NCBI RefSeq assembly: GCF_019734885.1
Contig: NZ_JAAXCM010000062.1
Location: 36,845 to 100,844, forward strand
Reading direction: 5' to 3'
DNA length: 64,000 nt
Source: Pseudocoprococcus catus
GTDB taxonomy: Bacteria; Bacillota; Clostridia; Lachnospirales; Lachnospiraceae
How positions within the stretch are numbered: position 1 is the stretch's first letter; every line of letters starts with the position of its first letter. Below are positions 62,195-64,000 of the stretch, piece by piece. A program made the position numbers and the translations under genes. The notes under the pieces are model-generated. The model saw nothing but the letters and a program-made list of their open reading frames with translations. It searched no databases and had not been told where the DNA came from.

Positions 62195-63931
62195 ATGGAA
62201 GTTGAATTGATTAAAGCACATGATTCATTTGACGGTTCTGCCAGACGGAAGATTGAGCGGTTGAGAGTGGCGGCTTATTGTCGAGTAAGTACGGACGATG
62301 AAGATCAGATAAAGAGTTATAACTCAATGGTTACGCATTATACAGAGTTAATTAAGAATAATAAAGAATGGATATTTTCAGGTATATATGCTGATAAGGC
62401 AATCACTGGGACAAAGGTTGATAAGAGAGAAGAGTTTCAGCGGTTGATTCAGGATTGCATGGATGGCAAGATAGATATGATTATTGCCAAAAGCCTTCCA
62501 CGATTTGCCAGAAATACTCTGGACACATTGAAATATGTTCGTATGTTGAAAGAGAGAAATATTGCTGTTTATTTTGAGGTTGAGAAGATTAACACATTAA
62601 AGGACGGCGAATTTCTAATGACTATTTTAAGTTCTGTAGCACAGCAGGAAGTTGAAAATACTTCTGCTTATGTGAAAAAGGGCTTGAAGATGAAAATGAA
62701 GCGGGGGGAACTGGTAGGATTTCAGGGTTGTTTGGGATATGATTATGATGTGGAAACAAAATCTATCTCAATCAATGAGGAAGGCGCTGTGGTTGTACGG
62801 TACATTTTTGATAGATATGTGGCAGGAGCAGGCAGCACAATGATAGCCAGGGAATTGAATGAGCAGGGTCATCTGACAATTAGAGGAAATCCCTGGACTT
62901 CATCCAGTGTTATGGGAATCATTAATAATGAAAAATATAAGGGAGATATTTTACTTGGAAAAACCTTTACGGTTGATCCGATTTCAAAAAGACGCTTAGA
63001 AAATCTTGGAGAGGAAGATCGGTATTATATACATGATCATCACGAACCAATCATTACAGAGGAACAATTTGAACGGGCGCAGGAGATGAGAAGACGTAGA
63101 AACGGAAATCGGAAATGTGGAGTCACTCCTGGAAAACGTGAAAAATTTAGTCGGCAGTTTGCGTTTAGCTGTATGGTAGAATGCGGATTCTGTGGCTCTA
63201 ATCTTTCTCGTAGGCGATGGCACAGTAGCTCTAAGTATAAAAAGACGATATGGCAGTGCGTTAAATCAACAAAAGAAGGAAAGAGATTTTGTCCGGATAG
63301 CAAAGGCATTCCAGAGCAGGTCATAGAAGAAGCATTTATTGAGTCTTATAGGATGTTGTGTAATGATAATAAAGATGTTCTGGAAGAATTTTTGAAGCGA
63401 ACCGAGAAAGCACTTGGAGAAAATTCGATTGAAGATCAGTTACATAAGCTGAAGAAAAGCATTGACAAGGTTTCTTTAAAGAGAAAAAAACTACTTGATA
63501 ATTATCTGAAAGGCATTATTGAACAGGATATTTATGAGGAAACGGATGTAGAACTAAAAACTGAACTGACAAATACAAGAGCAAAGCTGGAATATCTGCA
63601 GCAACAGTCGGATGAAAAGAGTTCATTGCAAAGGAGGCTTTCAGATTTCAAAAAAGCACTATCGCATAATGAGGTGCTAGAAGAATTTGACAGAGGAATA
63701 TTTGAGAGTATAGTTGAAAAAGTAATAGTCGGCGGACTAGACGAAGATGGAAACAAAGATTCTTATAAAATTACTTTCATATATAAAACAGGATTTAAGA
63801 ATGAAATTGGAAACGCAAAAGAAAGATTCGGGAAGTCATCAGGTATTGGAGACAAAGTGAAAAAAATGTGTTCCGATATAAGTGACGAGGTAAAGGGTGT
63901 GTGTTCCGATGTTAGTCTCAACACATTGTGA
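62195..63931 (+). CDS. large serine recombinase (ICE integrase/excisionase)
   Basis: A 578-residue recombinase that should integrate and excise the element. The resolvase domain has catalytic S32 in YCRVSTDDEDQ and the family block IIAKSLPRFARNTLDTL. The recombinase domain (GFQGCLGYDYD...WTSSSVMGIINNEKYKGD) follows. A zinc-ribbon-type region comes next (CGFCGSNLSRRRW, then WQCVK...FCPDSKGI), followed by a coiled coil that in this class controls directionality. AAAGGAGGG precedes ATG 62195. An attachment site is expected close to this gene but cannot be recognised without the empty site; the last 69 bases of the window show nothing else. Confidence 0.95.
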   Translation: MEVELIKAHDSFDGSARRKIERLRVAAYCRVSTDDEDQIKSYNSMVTHYTELIKNNKEWIFSGIYADKAITGTKVDKREEFQRLIQDCMDGKIDMIIAKSLPRFARNTLDTLKYVRMLKERNIAVYFEVEKINTLKDGEFLMTILSSVAQQEVENTSAYVKKGLKMKMKRGELVGFQGCLGYDYDVETKSISINEEGAVVVRYIFDRYVAGAGSTMIARELNEQGHLTIRGNPWTSSSVMGIINNEKYKGDILLGKTFTVDPISKRRLENLGEEDRYYIHDHHEPIITEEQFERAQEMRRRRNGNRKCGVTPGKREKFSRQFAFSCMVECGFCGSNLSRRRWHSSSKYKKTIWQCVKSTKEGKRFCPDSKGIPEQVIEEAFIESYRMLCNDNKDVLEEFLKRTEKALGENSIEDQLHKLKKSIDKVSLKRKKLLDNYLKGIIEQDIYEETDVELKTELTNTRAKLEYLQQQSDEKSSLQRRLSDFKKALSHNEVLEEFDRGIFESIVEKVIVGGLDEDGNKDSYKITFIYKTGFKNEIGNAKERFGKSSGIGDKVKKMCSDISDEVKGVCSDVSLNTL

Positions 63932-64000
63932 AACAGTCTGCCTTCTGTCGAAAAAAGCCCAATAAATCAAAGGATTTCGTCATTTTGGGAATAAAATAGA

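Overview
The window is almost entirely one integrative and conjugative element (ICE) of the Tn1549/CTn type from a gut Firmicute, most likely a Lachnospiraceae (Blautia, Dorea or Ruminococcus-like). The evidence is the typical gene order of these elements (PcfB, VirD4-type coupling protein, Maff2, CD1112-type, PrgI, VirB4, CD1108-type, DUF4315, DUF4366, TopB, giant helicase/methylase), strong AGGAGG ribosome sites, a large serine recombinase, and an AgrD-type cyclic lactone peptide. The genus assignment is inference. I saw no rRNA, tRNA or CRISPR array.

1-32.8 kb (plus strand) is the transfer operon. It runs from a 5'-truncated SpaA-repeat surface protein through the type IV secretion genes and a cell-wall hydrolase (3D + NlpC/P60) to topoisomerase III and two giant polyvalent proteins. 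Of the two, the 2722-residue protein carries methylase and SNF2-like helicase domains, and the other joins ArdC/zincin, YodL and nucleotidyltransferase modules. A TnpV-type gene with its own ribosome site is nested out of frame inside the helicase gene. 32.8-37.8 kb is mostly minus strand: a cargo gene with a HEPN-like motif, two related structured-RNA candidates, a frameshifted small membrane gene, the relaxase and MobC, and a hairpin-rich candidate oriT.

37.8-49.8 kb is an AT-rich class II lanthipeptide cluster of the mersacidin/lichenicidin group: LanR-LanK, an immunity ABC transporter with three permease genes and one ATPase, one precursor containing CTGTAEC, LanM, LanT with a C39 protease domain, and a secreted DUF6973-like protein. 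A direct repeat with an 11-bp period in front of the immunity operon looks like the LanR operator.

49.8-60.8 kb holds an agr-like quorum-sensing system. The block xre-agrA-agrC is present twice as 2511-bp, nearly identical direct repeats 7498 bp apart. Only the second copy is followed by agrD and agrB. Between the copies lie a receiver-like ORF, an Rpn-type nuclease, a nonsense-mutated IS256 transposase and an IS4-like element (TSD TAATT) that is itself split by a 400-bp insertion and carries a nonsense codon.

60.9-64 kb is the recombination module: a sigma-like regulator, a small HTH protein, a roughly 400-nt structured non-coding region, a SHOCT-type small protein and the large serine recombinase. 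The lanthipeptide and agr genes therefore sit as cargo between the mobilisation genes/oriT and the integration module. The lanthipeptide probably gives a competitive advantage to cells carrying the ICE. The agr system may couple cell density to the lanthipeptide or to transfer; that link is inferred from position only.
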